From Acidobacteriota bacterium (GTDB taxonomy: Bacteria > Acidobacteriota > Holophagae > Acanthopleuribacterales > Acanthopleuribacteraceae): a stretch of 64,000 bases of DNA. The first letter of the stretch is position 1, and each line of letters opens with the position of its first letter. Positions 61,854-64,000 of the stretch are shown piece by piece. The stretch is taken from positions 105,075-169,074 of the forward strand of contig JACJWC010000013.1 in assembly GCA_020637335.1 (NCBI GenBank). The letters are read 5' to 3'. Position numbers and translations under genes: made by a program. The notes under the pieces were generated by a model that did no database searches, had not been told where the DNA came from, and saw only the letters and a list, made by a program, of their open reading frames with translations.

Positions 61854-61886
61854 AAAAGGGGCGACCGTAAGTCGGTCGCCCCTTTT
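61854..61886 (+). terminator. Strong terminator-like hairpin in the ECF gap
   Basis: AAAAGGGGCGACCG (61854-61867) and CGGTCGCCCCTTTT (61873-61886) form a perfect 14-bp stem. A T-run follows on both strands. On the plus strand it stands directly before AGGAGG (61891-61896), so it may attenuate a following frame or end a short unannotated transcript. Confidence 0.65.
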
Positions 61887-61905
61887 GTTGAGGAGGAAAG
61901 CTCCA

Positions 61906-62046
61906 ATGCGAAAAAGAGCCTTCGCGGCTGTGCTCTGCCCAACACTGCCGTCTTCAGATAGGTATGACGAAAGTTCCTCAAAAAAGTTAGCTCTAATCCT
62001 CAATATTTCCGTTAAACGTGAGGTTTTTTACAATTCAATTTTTTGA
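61906..62046 (+). CDS. Possible 46-residue small protein
   Basis: An ATG nine bases after AGGAGG opens a 46-residue frame (MRKRAFAAVLCPTLPSS...). It is basic at the start and Ser-rich, with no motif. The SD is itself paired in a small GGAG-CTCC stem. The strong SD directly after a terminator-like hairpin argues for possible regulated translation, but no coding bias is evident, so the call is doubtful. Confidence 0.3.
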   Translation: MRKRAFAAVLCPTLPSSDRYDESSSKKLALILNISVKREVFYNSIF

Positions 62047-62262
62047 ACTCATGAAATTTTTTTTCCTTATATTTGGCTTCTTTTGAATTCCATAGGCCCA
62101 ACACAAAATTACTCGCTTCCACTTTTCACCGTTTCTTGATGAGCGAATGGCGCTTCACCCTTGCGTTTAGCGGTGCTAGGCTGTGCCTGGTTCCCCAATA
62201 AAAATTTTTTTCCATGCTCACCTTTTTGAAAGCCATTCGTCTTGTATTACCAGGAGGGGCAA

Positions 62263-62796
62263 GTGGAAACACTGGATGCAGACCTAGTTCGACAAACCGT
62301 TTCGGGATCCCACCAGGCCTTTGATGTTTTGATGGTTCGCTACCAAAAGCTCATCTATCAAGTGGCGTATTCCTTTTACGGCAACACGGAGGACGCAATG
62401 GATGTTTGCCAGGATGTTTTCCTTCAGGCCCATCAGAAAATGGCCATGTTGGAGCAACCCAGCAAAGTCAAAGCTTGGCTTGTACGCATGACCTACAACC
62501 GTTGTATCAGTCTCAAACGCAGCGCTCAGGAACTTTGGTCCCCCCTAAATGACGATGAGTTTGTTAGCCAAGACAATCCGCAAATGGAGCACCAAAACAA
62601 AACGCTGATCTCGCGTTGCTTAGCCGTGCTCAATCCCAAACAAAAATTAGCTGTTGTTCTTAAGTATTTGGAAGGATACAGCTTAAAAGAGTTAAGTCAG
62701 ACCATGGATATCAGCGAAGATCAAGTCAAGAACATGTTGTACCGCAGCATCCGCAAAATGGCGGCAAGCGTGCGGGAAAGCGAGGAGGCCTTATGA
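62263..62796 (+). CDS. ECF RNA polymerase sigma factor
   Basis: A 177-residue sigma factor starting at GTG 62263, five bases after AGGAGG; the longer frame begins at a TTG. Region 2 contains YQKLIYQVAYSFYGNTEDAMDVCQDVFLQAHQKM and WLVRMTYNRCISLKR. Region 4 has LNPKQKLAVVLKYLEGYSLKELSQTMDISEDQVKNMLYRSIRKM. Its stop overlaps the start of the anti-sigma gene by four bases (ATGA). It is divergent from another ECF operon and probably controls its own cassette. Confidence 0.93.
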   Translation: METLDADLVRQTVSGSHQAFDVLMVRYQKLIYQVAYSFYGNTEDAMDVCQDVFLQAHQKMAMLEQPSKVKAWLVRMTYNRCISLKRSAQELWSPLNDDEFVSQDNPQMEHQNKTLISRCLAVLNPKQKLAVVLKYLEGYSLKELSQTMDISEDQVKNMLYRSIRKMAASVRESEEAL

Positions 62797-63593
62797 GCAC
62801 GTGTAACCGATGGCAAGAATGGTTGGATGGTGTGGGTTTGGACCAAAAAGATTGGTCACTCCATCTTGCGGCGTGCGAAGAATGCCGCGCCCACTGGGAA
62901 TTCCATCAGCGCCTGTTTTTTTGGCAAGGCGATCCGATGCCCAGCGAAGCGGATTTCACTCGCATGCGTCAATTTGTTGTGCGGCAAATCAAACCCAAAG
63001 CGCGCCCCATGAATTATTGGATGGTTGCGGTGGGTCTGGCCGCTTGTTTAACCGGGTTTGTAGTGGGGTCTTTTTGGCAAAAACCGGATAAGCGCATGCC
63101 CGAAAGTTATTCTGATTTACGCATCTTAGAACAGAAGGAAGGCTTGGTTCGCATTGGGTTTCTGGCCAATGAGTACCGCGAAACAACTCGACCGCTCAAC
63201 GATCCGCACATCCAATTGATCCTGGCCCAATCGCTGCTCAATACCAAGAGCATGGCCCGTCGATTGGCCTTATTGGAAGAAACCCAGGAATACATGGATC
63301 CCGAAATTAAGTCGGCTTTGCTTCATGTCGCCCGATATGATCCCGAAATGGTCGTGCGCTCCAAAGCCATGGATCGTCTGATGAAATTACCCCGTGACCG
63401 TGAATTAACGCAGGCGTTCATCGAAATTTTGCGCGATGACACCCAGGTCCACCTCCGGCTTAAGGCCATGGAATATTTGCAGAATCAAGCTGGGGAAGAA
63501 CCCCTCTTCGACCAAGTTTTGCGGGACCTGCAAAGTGATCCCGAGCCTGCCATTCGAGTGCAAGCCCAACAATTACCACTAGAAACCTATTGA
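62793..63593 (+). CDS. Zinc-finger-type anti-sigma factor with helical-repeat sensor
   Basis: A 266-residue protein coupled to the sigma gene by ATGA. The N-terminal part carries a short zinc motif HLAACEECRAHW (HxxxCxxC) and one membrane helix (about residues 74-91) follows. The periplasmic part (about 105-266) consists of HEAT-like alpha repeats (LILAQSLLNTKSMARRLALLEE, ALLHVARYDPEMVVRSKAMDRLM, ILRDDTQVHLRLKAMEYLQ). This differs strongly from the coiled-coil anti-sigma of the opposite cassette. A bound periplasmic partner, such as the protein encoded next, may act through the repeats. Confidence 0.87.
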   Translation: MSTCNRWQEWLDGVGLDQKDWSLHLAACEECRAHWEFHQRLFFWQGDPMPSEADFTRMRQFVVRQIKPKARPMNYWMVAVGLAACLTGFVVGSFWQKPDKRMPESYSDLRILEQKEGLVRIGFLANEYRETTRPLNDPHIQLILAQSLLNTKSMARRLALLEETQEYMDPEIKSALLHVARYDPEMVVRSKAMDRLMKLPRDRELTQAFIEILRDDTQVHLRLKAMEYLQNQAGEEPLFDQVLRDLQSDPEPAIRVQAQQLPLETY

Positions 63594-63608
63594 TTTAAGG
63601 AGTATGAA

Positions 63609-64000
63609 ATGAAAAAGTTTTTGGTTTTTTGCCTGATTGGATCCAGTCTTTTGGCTGCAGATTCTTTTCAACAAACCTACCCGTTCACCCCGGGCCAAAC
63701 CCTGGCGATTGATCTTCCCGGTGGCAACATCACCATCGTCGGCGAGGCCCGCCAGGACGTGTTCGTACAATACGAATACAACAACACCAATCGCGATTTT
63801 GAGCTGAAAATGTCTAAGTCCTCACAAGGCATAAGTTTGGTCGGAGATCGCGGCAGCCAACGCAATTTGCGTCTTCACCTTGAAATAAAAGTGCCTAATC
63901 AGACTGATCTCGACCTCAAGACCAAGGGCGGTAATCTCGATTTGAGTAACTTGCTCGGAAAATTTGTGGCCCGGACCATGGGTGGCAATATTCGCCTGAC
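63609..64000 (+). CDS. DUF4097-like secreted protein (C-terminus beyond window)
   Basis: The first 130 codons of a gene behind AAGGAG. A signal peptide (MKKFLVFCLIGSSLLAA) is followed by a beta-helix-like pattern: LAIDLPGGNITIVG, VFVQYEY, then TKGGNLDLSNLLGKF and TMGGNIRL. The repeated GGN(I/L) turns are typical of DUF4097-type putative adhesins, often found next to ECF sigma/anti-sigma genes. It is the third gene of the second ECF cassette, with 15 nt from the anti-sigma stop. Confidence 0.82.
   Translation, partial: MKKFLVFCLIGSSLLAADSFQQTYPFTPGQTLAIDLPGGNITIVGEARQDVFVQYEYNNTNRDFELKMSKSSQGISLVGDRGSQRNLRLHLEIKVPNQTDLDLKTKGGNLDLSNLLGKFVARTMGGNIRL

Larger units (their letters stand above)
61690..62262. 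other. Gap between the two ECF cassettes
   Basis: About 570 nt between the two divergent sigma operons. It holds the palindrome 61809-61835, the terminator-like hairpin 61854-61886, and a doubtful small ORF. The rest (62050-62250) is A+T-rich and probably contains promoter sequence, but I find no strong -35/-10 pairs. Confidence 0.5.

Noticed and set aside
61698..62003. A 101-codon minus-strand frame in the ECF gap
   Set aside because: It runs through the terminator hairpin and palindrome, has no good RBS and shows no family pattern.

Overview
The window looks like chromosomal DNA from a Gram-negative, probably heterotrophic bacterium. Evidence for an outer membrane: two TonB-dependent receptors, a patatin joined to a POTRA/beta-barrel, a porin-like barrel, and many proteins with signal peptides. 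Base composition looks close to 50% G+C by eye. GTG and TTG starts behind good Shine-Dalgarno sequences are common. The mix of families (DUF4301, DUF3857/transglutaminase pairs, Cache-HAMP Ser/Thr kinases, TolB-propeller amidohydrolases, C-terminal CxxC/CxxD zinc ribbons, DUF11-type secreted proteins) suggests Acidobacteriota (Holophagae-like) or a neighbouring phylum. That placement is inference only; no rRNA gene is present.

Layout. 1-11.2 kb (minus strand): a partial secreted DUF11-type protein, a tiny membrane protein, a PhoA-family alkaline phosphatase, a DUF4301/pentapeptide-repeat operon, a tandem pair of DUF3857/transglutaminase-like proteins (one lacking the catalytic Cys), and a four-helix membrane protein. 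11.2-18.3 kb: a PlpD-like patatin-barrel, a CPA2 cation/proton antiporter with TrkA domains, and a divergent TonB receptor. 18.4-21.1 kb: a minimal type IV pilus-like pair (GspF-like protein plus prepilin) and a beta-propeller protein. 21.3-23.7 kb: the complete AmmeMemoRadiSam operon. 23.7-26.3 kb: a palindromic intergenic element followed by a group II intron whose reverse transcriptase lacks a recognisable HNH domain.

26.3-33 kb: an M14 carboxypeptidase, an HtrA protease, and a sixA-cysK-unknown operon. 33.1-39.5 kb: a colinear run of porin-like barrel, double cupredoxin protein, Cache/HAMP Ser/Thr kinase and hybrid histidine kinase, the best candidate here for an undescribed sensory/redox system. 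39.6-44.8 kb: tRNA-Thr(UGU) with a consensus promoter, a Cys-rich pentapeptide-like protein, a second TonB receptor and an ABC exporter. 44.8-47.6 kb: a DHH phosphoesterase and an M61 peptidase with PDZ and zinc-ribbon tail. 47.7-52 kb: two sulfotransferases, a glycosyltransferase and a tail-fibre-like secreted protein. 52.1-59.5 kb: a gingipain-family (C25) protein, threonine dehydratase, an amidohydrolase with TolB-like propeller, and an Mpo1/DUF962 membrane protein. 59.5-64 kb: two back-to-back ECF sigma/anti-sigma cassettes, each ending in a different secreted protein, separated by a structured 570-nt gap.

Overall theme: cell-envelope biology, including secreted hydrolases, surface proteins, nutrient receptors and envelope-stress or extracellular sensing. 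No rRNA, CRISPR array, prophage or plasmid functions were seen. The only clear mobile element is the group II intron. Many starts were moved downstream of the longest reading frame because a good ribosome-binding site and signal peptide or conserved N-terminus begin there.
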